In this document: one piece after another, positions 1 to 4,959 of the stretch | How positions within the stretch are numbered: position 1 is the first letter of the stretch | Layout of the letters: each line of letters begins with the position of its first letter | Origin: a virus | IMG/VR virus record: IMGVR_UViG_3300023439_000062 | Span: 1 to 21,850 of that record | DNA length: 21,850 nucleotides | Strand: one strand, 5' to 3' | The notes under the pieces: model-generated | What the model was told of the DNA's origin: nothing | Seen by the model: only the letters and a program-made list of their open reading frames with translations | Databases searched by the model: none | Position numbers and translations under genes: made by a program

Positions 1-381
1 AGTACCATAAATCATATTGATGTCATGCGAATGTAAATGTATTTTTGATATATCATGTTGTATTAATGAGCCACCAGCAATACAATTTAATAATTGTGCC
101 CCTCTACATATACCGATTACCGGAATGTTATTTTTTACTGCCTCTGTGGCTATCAGAATCTCTTTAATGTCTCTATTATAATCTGGGTCATCAGTCAACG
201 GTTGTTTAGGTTGTTTATAAATTGCTGGCGATATATCAGCACCACCTACTAATACCACTATATCGAACTGCTTAGTATTCAGTCTTTCATATGAGACCGA
301 GTATGGTATAGCCGCATTTGGATATAAGTGTTTAAATAATTCGATAGTGTCAAAATCGTAATAAGGAATATATATATTCAT
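1..381 (-). CDS. Class I glutamine amidotransferase (peptidase C26-like), partial
   Basis: The first 127 codons of a gene that runs off the left edge, so its C-terminal part is not visible. The reading frame contains VLVGGADISPAIY (about residues 43-55) and PVIGICRGAQLLN (about 87-99), where Cys92 sits in the G-I-C-R-G nucleophile elbow of class I glutamine amidotransferases and gamma-glutamyl hydrolases, followed by the family's GGSLIQH turn. These enzymes hydrolyse glutamine or gamma-glutamyl bonds and hand ammonia or a glutamyl group to a partner. The catalytic His/Glu pair would lie beyond the window. The ATG overlaps the stop of a 23-codon ORF (ATGA), which suggests translational coupling because no good ribosome binding site of its own is visible. 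The ATP-grasp gene just upstream suggests a joint role in making or modifying a peptide-like or cell-wall compound. The family call is strong; the substrate is unknown. Confidence 0.82.
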   Translation of the reverse strand, partial: MNIYIPYYDFDTIELFKHLYPNAAIPYSVSYERLNTKQFDIVVLVGGADISPAIYKQPKQPLTDDPDYNRDIKEILIATEAVKNNIPVIGICRGAQLLNCIAGGSLIQHDISKIHLHSHDINMIYGT

Positions 382-449
382 AGGTAATAGTAACAATTGA
401 GAATTGCTGTAAATAAAAAGATTACAATAAATAGTTTAAGATTAGTCAT
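378..449 (-). CDS. Tiny hydrophobic peptide (23 aa) between ATP-grasp and amidotransferase genes
   Basis: An ATG at 449 is preceded by a perfect AAGGAG Shine-Dalgarno sequence (minus strand of 456-461) at good spacing. The ORF encodes MTNLKLFIVIFLFTAILNCYYYL: one positively charged residue, then a single membrane segment, then a short Cys/Tyr-rich end. Its TGA overlaps the amidotransferase ATG, so it may act as a leader that couples translation, as a membrane peptide, or both. The LNC near the end is only weakly like a lipobox. I recognise no family. The strong ribosome binding site and the exact overlap support it being translated. Confidence 0.5.
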   Translation of the reverse strand: MTNLKLFIVIFLFTAILNCYYYL

Positions 450-461
450 TTAATACTCCTT

Positions 462-560
462 AGAGCTACATAGAGGCCGTATAAGCCTCGTTAATTAAAA
501 ATCTATACGAGTGTATAGGGTTAATAGTTTTTAAGCCTTATAAAGCCTCTATGTAGCTCT
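462..560 (-). repeat. 16-bp perfect inverted repeat spanning the ATP-grasp stop and the next ribosome binding site
   Basis: AGAGCTACATAGAGGC at 462-477 is the exact reverse complement of 545-560. On the leftward mRNA one arm is the last codons of the ATP-grasp gene and the other abuts the AAGGAG of the 23-codon ORF. The 67-nt interval holds a second small hairpin (CTATAC/GTATAG at 504-519) and an alternative one (GAGGC/GCCTC at 473-489). It could be an RNase III-type processing stem or a translational switch; there is no U-tract for a terminator. Confidence 0.6.
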
Positions 561-1350
561 TAAGGGCATTGTGATACTTATTGAATGTGGTATCTTTAAG
601 GGCAGGTGCAGTATTTACTTCAATGATAGCATAATCTTGTAATTTAACATCACCATCCACTGATTTAATTATCGCGCCTACATCTATAGCAGCAAAATCT
701 AACCCCAACGCTTCTACAGTTTTGATACAACTCTCTTCAATTTCAGGAAAAATGATAACATCCTGAATACAGAACACATATCCATTATCGAAATTACGGA
801 TTAAAGGATTATGAACTAGTCCTAATTGTTCCAAAGTTTCAGATTTACGTTTACGTTTTTCTTGTACATGTATTACTTTTCCGTTAAAGATGTGGTATCT
901 ATATTCATGGGTTAAAGGAAAGTGTGCAGTGTATAATTCTGCGTCTACAAGTTCATCTTTATTATTGGCAATTACTATACCTTTACCCTTACAACTTTTT
1001 ACTTTAGTTCTGCAATATACTTTATCATTCGTGTTAAATAAATATTTTGCATCTTCTTTGTTTAAAGTAAAAGTAAGAGAAGGTATATTGTTATTATGCA
1101 ATATTTTTAATGTTTTAATTTTATTAATAGCATTATGAACTGATGCTGGATCATTAAGCCATCGTTTAGGATGTGTTCCATTATAGTAACTACTGCCCCA
1201 ATTGATACATAAATCGTCATAGTGAGGATAATTATATTTACGAGAACGGATTACTAAATTTAAAGACCTTGCTAATTTAATATCAAATGTACGTCTTAAT
1301 TTAAGTTTATTATGTAATCTATATTTTTTACGAACAAGCATTGAAATCAT
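538..1350 (-). CDS. ATP-grasp ligase (carboxylate-amine/peptide ligase type)
   Basis: A 270-aa ATP-grasp enzyme, a family that joins a carboxylate to an amine through an acyl-phosphate at the cost of ATP. Visible signatures are the NDPASVHNAINKIKTL stretch (about residues 67-82), the ATP-lid-like RTKVKSCKGKGIVIA (about 114-128), the HEYRYHIFNGKVIHVQEKRKRK strand typical of phage and RimK-like members, LDFAAIDVG, and the metal-binding IEVNTAPAL near residues 243-251, with Glu and Asn as likely Mg ligands. The start at 1350 has GAAGG at proper spacing; a second ATG three codons on is possible. The next genes leftward are a 23-codon peptide and a class I glutamine amidotransferase. Phage clusters of ATP-grasp, amidotransferase and amidoligase proteins have been predicted by comparative genomics to make peptide-like modifications; the actual substrate here cannot be read from the sequence. 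Confidence 0.8.
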   Translation of the reverse strand: MISMLVRKKYRLHNKLKLRRTFDIKLARSLNLVIRSRKYNYPHYDDLCINWGSSYYNGTHPKRWLNDPASVHNAINKIKTLKILHNNNIPSLTFTLNKEDAKYLFNTNDKVYCRTKVKSCKGKGIVIANNKDELVDAELYTAHFPLTHEYRYHIFNGKVIHVQEKRKRKSETLEQLGLVHNPLIRNFDNGYVFCIQDVIIFPEIEESCIKTVEALGLDFAAIDVGAIIKSVDGDVKLQDYAIIEVNTAPALKDTTFNKYHNALKSYIEAL

Positions 1351-1518
1351 TTTAGTACCTTCAAAAAGAAGTGAAAAGAGGAAGATTGAACTTTTTTGGT
1401 TTTATATGGTCTAACAGCATAAGCGGCCTGAAGGAATATATATAATATAATAATATATATAATATATTAGATCTATTATATTATATAATATCTATTAAAT
1501 TATATTAAACCTATTAAA
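1351..1518. other. Intergenic stretch with an A/T-only tract
   Basis: No gene is visible. From about 1436 to 1510 the DNA is almost purely A/T, with nested palindromes such as ATATTATATAATAT and one TAGATCTA. The rest is the pyrimidine-rich leader of the ATP-grasp gene read leftward. It could be an easily melted region or simply the low-complexity end of the upstream transcript. Confidence 0.4.
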
Positions 1519-1902
1519 CTAGTTTATAATATTTAATAGTTCTTTAAGTACTTTAATCCAGTAGTTAAGTAATCTTATTCTGTACCAGTATCCTTTACCT
1601 TTCCATAGTGTTCCATTCATGCTATCCATTTGATAAGATTTAACATTATCTAATCCTTTAATTGTACTTTTAATCGGAAAGATATAATCCCCAGAATAAT
1701 ATTTCCATTCAGATAGTATTTCATTGTCTTTTAACATATTTTTTACATTAACACTTTTAATTGAATAATAGTTATTACATATTCCTATTGACATACAGTC
1801 ATCTTCTTCTTCTTTTATTTTTCTTTTTAAAAATTGTAATGATTTTAATGCAAGTTGTAATTGTGTCTTAGTTACTCCATATTCAGATATTAAATGTTTC
1901 AT
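1519..1902 (-). CDS. Conserved phage protein of unknown function (127 aa)
   Basis: The pattern MSIGICNNYYSI (about residues 37-48), then W-x-YYSG-x-YIFPI (about 67-77) and a closing W-x-R-x-RLL (about 106-111) matches a family of small hypothetical proteins scattered through tailed phages, which share a GIC-N motif, a W..-Y/F-SG..-PV motif and a final arginine-leucine helix. No function is established as far as I know. The N-terminal third is helical and charged (Lys/Glu-rich), with no signal peptide or membrane segment. The start at 1902 is supported by AAAGGTAATCC upstream. It sits between two A/T-only tracts and is probably transcribed with the neighbouring minus-strand genes. Confidence 0.7.
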   Translation of the reverse strand: MKHLISEYGVTKTQLQLALKSLQFLKRKIKEEEDDCMSIGICNNYYSIKSVNVKNMLKDNEILSEWKYYSGDYIFPIKSTIKGLDNVKSYQMDSMNGTLWKGKGYWYRIRLLNYWIKVLKELLNIIN

Positions 1903-2137
1903 TGGATTACCTTTTATAAAAGAAGAAAAGAAAAATAACCTATATTGAACTTTTATATAATAACTAATGTCTAATATAATTTTATATATTATATAGTTAT
2001 ATATATTTTATATAGTTTTTGTTTTTTAGAGTATATATTAAGAATATAATAGATACATACTAAAAGACTAAAGAAACTAAAGGATTGACTGTAAAGACTT
2101 ATAAGAATAATAAGACTAAGATGTCAATAGTATTAGT
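1903..2137. other. Intergenic A/T-rich region with one promoter-like site
   Basis: No gene is visible. It contains a second nearly pure A/T tract at about 1965-2020 and a minus-strand TTGACA (2122-2127) with TTATAA 17 nt further on (2099-2104). The promoter match is moderate because the -10 box is weak and the background is AT-rich. If used, it would drive the 127-aa gene with a long leader. Confidence 0.35.
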
Positions 2138-2305
2138 TTATTTAGTCCTAAAGTCACTTGTAATTAAACAGTATAATACTATAGTTAATGCAACTATAGA
2201 CCATAAGAAAATAATCATTGGTAATCCTTGTGGTAAGAAGATAGGCAATATCAAATAAGTTAAAAACAATAATGTAGGCGTTATTATCTTTAAGTAATTA
2301 TTCAT
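2138..2305 (-). CDS. Small membrane protein (55 aa)
   Basis: The frame reads MNNYLKIITP and then two hydrophobic segments (about residues 11-28 and 30-48) separated by PQG, ending DFRTK, so a two-helix inner-membrane hairpin is expected. The start overlaps the end of the upstream 38-aa ORF by 8 nt (GTAAATGAATAA), a spacing typical of translational coupling. There is no recognisable family. Small membrane proteins of this kind in early phage regions are often host-takeover or superinfection-exclusion factors, but that is only a possibility here. Confidence 0.5.
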   Translation of the reverse strand: MNNYLKIITPTLLFLTYLILPIFLPQGLPMIIFLWSIVALTIVLYCLITSDFRTK

Positions 2306-2414
2306 TTACAGTTACTCTATATTTATTATGGTTACGGAACCAATTAGCTACTTCATAGTCGTATGTATAACAGATTGGAGTTGTTTGGTGTAATAAATAA
2401 ATGTAATACTTCAT
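2298..2414 (-). CDS. Small protein of unknown function (38 aa)
   Basis: It begins MKYYIYLLHQ and is rich in Tyr and aromatic residues, with a central YDYEVANWF and a basic RNHNKYRV near the end. A strong AAAAGGAAAATAAA ribosome binding site precedes the ATG at 2414, and the stop overlaps the start of the 55-aa membrane protein. The compact arrangement with a good ribosome binding site argues for real translation. I see no motif that gives a function. Confidence 0.5.
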   Translation of the reverse strand: MKYYIYLLHQTTPICYTYDYEVANWFRNHNKYRVTVNE

Positions 2415-2457
2415 TTTATTTTCCTTTTATTTTAAGTTAATTAAGGATACTAATTTA

Positions 2458-2494
2458 GCTACATCATAACGAATATCGTTAAATATGATGTAGC
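2458..2494 (-). other. Strong hairpin after the 47-aa ORF
   Basis: GCTACATCAT (2458-2467) pairs exactly with ATGATGTAGC (2485-2494), and inside it AACGA pairs with TCGTT across a 3-nt loop, giving 15 bp with one 4-nt bulge. It lies 13 nt past the stop of the 47-aa ORF and upstream of the 38-aa ORF on the leftward transcript. No U-tract follows, so processing or mRNA stabilisation fits better than termination. Confidence 0.6.
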
Positions 2495-2507
2495 CAGTTG
2501 TAACATA

Positions 2508-2651
2508 TTACGTTTTTACTCTCATGTTTAGTAGGTAATCTAAATTAGAGTAGTTTATAACGATAGTTTTATTATGTTTGTCGCTTAGTCTAGTAACTGC
2601 TTTTATATCAGCATTACTTTCTATAGACCTAGCAAACTCTACACTGAACAT
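2508..2651 (-). CDS. Small protein of unknown function (47 aa)
   Basis: It starts MFSVEFARSIESNADIKAV and ends NLDYLLNMRVKT, with a predicted helix-strand-helix look and no membrane segment or cysteine. The ribosome binding site AAGGTATTGAT resembles that of the 63-aa gene just upstream (GAGGTATTGAAA). It sits between that gene and a strong hairpin. No family recognised. Confidence 0.5.
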   Translation of the reverse strand: MFSVEFARSIESNADIKAVTRLSDKHNKTIVINYSNLDYLLNMRVKT

Positions 2652-2727
2652 ATCAATACCTTATTATGAATAGCACTTTTGTGATAGTAGTAAAAAATTT
2701 TATCGAATCCTTGCGAAGATGGTAAAC

Positions 2728-2919
2728 CTAAACAGCTTCCCAATACTTACCTTGTGTTTTAGATATTACCTTAATTTTATCGCGCCCTATTCGAACAGTA
2801 GCTCTCATAATCGAACCATCTCTTACTGCTCTTATATGTGTACAGTCTGCTAGAACTGTACGATTACCAAGCATTATTACTTGAGACATACGAGGGCTAA
2901 AAGTGTACCATTTTTTCAT
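2728..2919 (-). CDS. Small basic protein of unknown function (63 aa)
   Basis: It begins MKKWYTFSPRMSQ and runs through alternating hydrophobic and charged residues (VIMLGNRTVLADCTHIRAV, then IMRATVRIGRDKIKVI), which suggests a small beta-rich fold such as an SH3-like or OB-like barrel. The net charge is positive. I chose the ATG at 2919 over the TTG at 2925 because GAGG lies 8 nt before the ATG but only 2 nt before the TTG. It is preceded by one of three dyad-plus-TATAAT promoter-like elements, so it may start its own transcript. Function unknown. Confidence 0.6.
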   Translation of the reverse strand: MKKWYTFSPRMSQVIMLGNRTVLADCTHIRAVRDGSIMRATVRIGRDKIKVISKTQGKYWEAV

Positions 2920-2951
2920 TTTCAATACCTCAAATTCTAGAATATAAGACT

Positions 2952-2978
2952 ATTATATTTATAAGGCCGTCCTTGGCC
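2952..2978 (-). promoter_or_regulatory. Dyad-TATAAT promoter-like element upstream of the 63-aa gene
   Basis: On the minus strand GGCCAAGGACGGCC (2965-2978) is followed after exactly 7 nt by TATAAT (2952-2957). It has the same layout as the elements at 3359-3385 and 4007-4033. The dyad occupies the place of a -35 box, as expected for an activator-dependent or repressor-controlled promoter; it can also fold as an RNA hairpin just after the Csx16-like gene's stop. Confidence 0.55.
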
Positions 2979-2985
2979 TGTTAAG

Positions 2986-3339
2986 TTACCCGCAAAACTC
3001 TGAGTTATACGGGCATATATCATTATAGAAACCAGACCCGCATTGGCAAGTGGATGTTGGGATTTCTTTGACCCTGTACGTAACAGGGTTCCCTGCGAAC
3101 CGCTGTACCTGTTCAAATGACAGCTCTTTGCCGCGCAATTCAGCAGGGATGTTCAGAGGCACCTCTGTGATAGAGTTGGCGTGCACAGCTAACGATAACG
3201 GCAACACGCCTATCACATCCCTGTCTTTTACATCTTCGACTGTGGCATGGGCAACCACAGTATCTTCAGGGGACATTAAGTCCATCTTTAAAAGATATTC
3301 AATTAGCCCACTGTGTCTGGTTACGATCACTTTTTTCAT
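2986..3339 (-). CDS. csx16-like: Csx16-like protein, candidate ring nuclease (anti-type III CRISPR)
   Basis: The 117-aa protein opens with MKKVIVTRHSGLIEYL, then VVAHATVEDVKDRDVIGVLPLSLAVHANS (about residues 28-56), VPLNIPAELRGKELSFEQV and a final YRVKEI. This matches the order of conserved blocks in the CRISPR-associated Csx16 (VVA1548) family: V-x-RH-G-x-x-E, V-AH, V-IG-LP, LP-ELRGKELS. Csx16 proteins accompany type III systems and have been assigned as ring nucleases that destroy cyclic-oligoadenylate signals. A phage copy without cas genes nearby would plausibly blunt a host type III defence; that is inference. After the domain comes a tail with CQCGSG and further cysteines, resembling a zinc-binding SEC-C motif. 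The base composition looks less AT-rich than that of its neighbours, hinting at separate acquisition. A dyad-TATAAT element precedes it. Confidence 0.65.
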   Translation of the reverse strand: MKKVIVTRHSGLIEYLLKMDLMSPEDTVVAHATVEDVKDRDVIGVLPLSLAVHANSITEVPLNIPAELRGKELSFEQVQRFAGNPVTYRVKEIPTSTCQCGSGFYNDICPYNSEFCG

Positions 3340-3358
3340 AACAACTCCTATTAACTAT

Positions 3359-3385
3359 ATTAAATAAATCAGGCCATCCTTGACC
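3359..3385 (-). promoter_or_regulatory. Dyad-TTTAAT promoter-like element upstream of the Csx16-like gene
   Basis: Minus-strand GGTCAAGGATGGCC (3372-3385) is followed after exactly 7 nt by TTTAAT (3359-3364). The arms pair with one G-T wobble. The likely start point is about 20 nt upstream of the gene's ATG at 3339, close to AGGAG at the ribosome binding site. It also lies 12 nt after the stop of the 180-aa gene. Confidence 0.55.
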
Positions 3386-3396
3386 CGTTAAAAAAA

Positions 3397-3939
3397 TTAT
3401 GCAGCTTCTTGTTGATCTTCTGGTTCAACCAACTCTTTAAGTTGTTCTTCGAGGGCTTTTAACTCCTCGAGTTTATTAACAAAATCAGACACTAAAAGAG
3501 AGTCGATGTCTTCGAACTCAACAACAAGCTTTTCCATACGCTTTGTTGCGCTTAATATTCCCTTCAAAGATTTATTAAGGTCATTTGATTCCGTATCCTC
3601 GGTCTCTTTCTTTTCCCAGAATGGCGTCTTAATAAGGTTTTCCACCTGTTTTTTGGTAAATTTTAAGGCTTTACCTTTTCTTTTAAATCTGAATGACTCA
3701 GATTCTTTATCGTAAATAATATTTAAGTGGTCACATAACCACCTAACGATAAGTTTTTTATAAATGGACTTATTGTTAACGGATTTTATACCGTTAGACA
3801 ACAATGCAATGTTGCCTGATTCGGCAACGTGGAATGAAGCACTAACAAATGCTTCAAAGTATATAGTCTTAGCTTCAGATTCGAAACGGCTGGCCGTTTC
3901 GATTGCTTTGATTACCTGATTTGCTTCATATTTTTTCAT
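3397..3939 (-). CDS. Acidic early protein of unknown function (180 aa)
   Basis: A soluble, mostly helical protein. The first half (about residues 1-95) carries MKKYEANQVIKAIETASRF, a repetitive Ser/Asn stretch and a basic FRFKRKGKALKFTKKQ patch. The second half (about 100-180) is a probable coiled coil of Glu/Lys/Leu heptads ending LEEQLKELVEPEDQQEAA. The ribosome binding site is GGAG, well placed for the ATG at 3939. It has a dyad-TATAAT element about 60-95 nt upstream. The basic patch next to an acidic coiled coil could fit a nucleic-acid or host-protein binder, but I do not recognise a family. Confidence 0.65.
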   Translation of the reverse strand: MKKYEANQVIKAIETASRFESEAKTIYFEAFVSASFHVAESGNIALLSNGIKSVNNKSIYKKLIVRWLCDHLNIIYDKESESFRFKRKGKALKFTKKQVENLIKTPFWEKKETEDTESNDLNKSLKGILSATKRMEKLVVEFEDIDSLLVSDFVNKLEELKALEEQLKELVEPEDQQEAA

Positions 3940-3977
3940 AGCAATTACTCCAGTTATTTAAAGAAAACGATAGGAAA

Positions 3978-4018
3978 CCTATCTATAAAAGCACTAAAGT
4001 AATGCCATTATAGATAGG
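3978..4018. repeat. 11-bp inverted repeat overlapping a promoter-like element
   Basis: CCTATCTATAA (3978-3988) is the exact reverse complement of TTATAGATAGG (4008-4018), with a 19-nt spacer. The right arm overlaps the TATAAT box of the dyad promoter at 4007-4033. It could be a second operator, or form a leader hairpin only in transcripts that started further upstream. Confidence 0.45.
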
Positions 4019-4033
4019 CGGTCATCCGTGACC
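4007..4033 (-). promoter_or_regulatory. Dyad-TATAAT promoter-like element upstream of the 180-aa gene
   Basis: Minus-strand GGTCACGGATGACC (4020-4033) is a perfect 5-bp dyad with a CGGA centre, followed after exactly 7 nt by TATAAT (4007-4012). It is the best copy of the three. It begins 10 nt after the stop of the 67-aa gene. Confidence 0.55.
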
Positions 4034-4042
4034 TACCAGCCC

Positions 4043-4246
4043 TCATTCGTCATAAAAATGACTGGGGACTAGGTAATCGTCCCCCATGTCGGTTACGACT
4101 AACCATTCGCCGCCACCCCTGGCGACTTCTTCTTTTTTACACATATCCCTAAAATTGGGAATATGCGAAATAGGGCATTGCAAGTAATTTGCAAGACCCT
4201 CGTTGGTTAAACGAAGTTTCGAAATATTGATTGTGAAATCATTCAT
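4043..4246 (-). CDS. Small protein of unknown function (67 aa)
   Basis: It starts MNDFTINISKLRLTNEGLANYL, followed by CPISHIPNFRDMCKKEEVARGG and an acidic end (VTDMGDDYLVPSHFYDE). I chose the ATG at 4246, which follows GAGGGTGTATC, over an upstream ATG at 4291 that lies inside the stem of the ncRNA terminator. It is the first gene after the non-coding RNA, so terminator read-through is one way it could be expressed. No domain recognised. Confidence 0.6.
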   Translation of the reverse strand: MNDFTINISKLRLTNEGLANYLQCPISHIPNFRDMCKKEEVARGGGEWLVVTDMGDDYLVPSHFYDE

Positions 4247-4269
4247 GATACACCCTCGTAATAAAGAAT

Positions 4270-4309
4270 TAAAAGAACAAAAATAAATCACTCTAAATCA
4301 AAGTGATTT
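4270..4309 (-). terminator. Rho-independent terminator of the non-coding RNA
   Basis: On the minus strand AAATCACT pairs with AGTGATTT (4302-4309 with 4285-4292), an 8-bp stem with a 9-nt loop, followed by ATTTTTGTTCTTTT. The stem is AT-rich, so it may be leaky and let some transcription reach the leftward genes. Confidence 0.65.
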
Positions 4310-4846
4310 AGTCTTGTCCCTGTAGGCGCATGAAGGTTTGCTAGACCTTACCACACGCCTACAGAAGGCACTATTACGCGGTCATTTTGCTTTCGCCGCT
4401 ATAATATAACCCATGATTGAACTAGGTCTGTATTGCTATTTTTTCACAATAAAGCCTAATCCATTGTTATAAAATCCTTTTATACACGGATTAACCCTGT
4501 TACGGGCTTTCGTACCTATTTCATGGTGCTAGTACTACAGAACTCGCAAGACCCCGCCCAAAAGTCAAAAATACGCTAAATCCTTGTATTTTATGAACTT
4601 TTCGGCCTGCACTCCACATATGAACGAGCTTTTTTTCTAGCATTGCATAAACCCACAGACCTACTTGTTAAGTGAGTAATGCGCTAGGATAGAGACTCTA
4701 CTCTACCTGTAGATTGCAACATCTAGCAAGCTATACCAAACTTCAGCATAACCAAGTCACGTTAACACCTTGTGACTCACGGACTACCCGTGTCTAGCTG
4801 CAATCACTCGCCCTAATGAAGGGGCGCGCTAATTCTAACACCATAT

Positions 4847-4858
4847 TGTTAAAGAGCG
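4847..4858 (-). promoter_or_regulatory. boxA: boxA antitermination element
   Basis: The minus strand reads CGCTCTTTAACA, a full match to the boxA consensus bound by NusB-NusE (S10) in rRNA leaders and lambdoid nut sites. It starts roughly 26 nt after the expected start of the nearest promoter and follows directly after a small hairpin (GTGT-TTCTG-ACAC), the boxB-boxA order of rRNA leaders. Confidence 0.7.
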
Positions 4859-4891
4859 TGTCAGAAACACTTGTTTTCCGACTTGGGTTCT

Positions 4892-4919
4892 ATTATACAG
4901 ATCCCAATCAATTTGTCAA
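4892..4919 (-). promoter_or_regulatory. Consensus sigma70 promoter (nearest to the ncRNA)
   Basis: Minus strand TTGACA (4914-4919), 16-nt spacer, TATAAT (4892-4897). Both hexamers are perfect. The expected start is near 4884. Confidence 0.85.
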
Positions 4920-4959
4920 TCCCTATGACGTTTTGTTTAATCCCTTAACTTGGTTTCAC

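Larger units (their letters stand above)
4270..4884 (-). ncRNA. Structured non-coding RNA, about 600 nt, unknown family
   Basis: Between two consensus promoters and an intrinsic terminator lies a segment with no convincing ORF, visibly richer in G and C than the flanks, and dense in short perfect helices. From 5' to 3' on the minus strand (plus-strand positions): GTGT/ACAC 4858-4870; CGCCC/GGGCG 4809-4826; CACGG/CCGTG 4778-4792; AGTCAC/GTGACT 4755-4777; TAGAT/ATCTA 4710-4725; CTAGC plus ATT with AAT plus GCTAG 4637-4687; a two-part hairpin TAATCC/GGATTA and TATAAAA/TTTTATA 4457-4493; GCGG/CCGC 4378-4399; and a nested pair CTGTAGGCG/CGCCTACAG around AAGGT/ACCTT 4320-4364. A boxA near the 5' end would protect an untranslated transcript from Rho. 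It could belong to a large phage RNA class such as GOLLD or ROOL, or be new; I cannot assign it. Confidence 0.6.

Noticed and set aside
2952-4033. N4-type hairpin promoters for a virion RNA polymerase
   Set aside because: The capsid family recalls N4, but N4 hairpins have 3-nt loops and no TATAAT, and no giant virion polymerase gene is visible here. A dyad plus -10 box fits better, although the rest of the genome could change this.
4270-4884. tRNA or tmRNA genes in the structured region
   Set aside because: A T-loop-like GTTCAATC is present on the minus strand near 4415-4425, but no 7-bp acceptor, D-arm or anticodon arm can be drawn around it.
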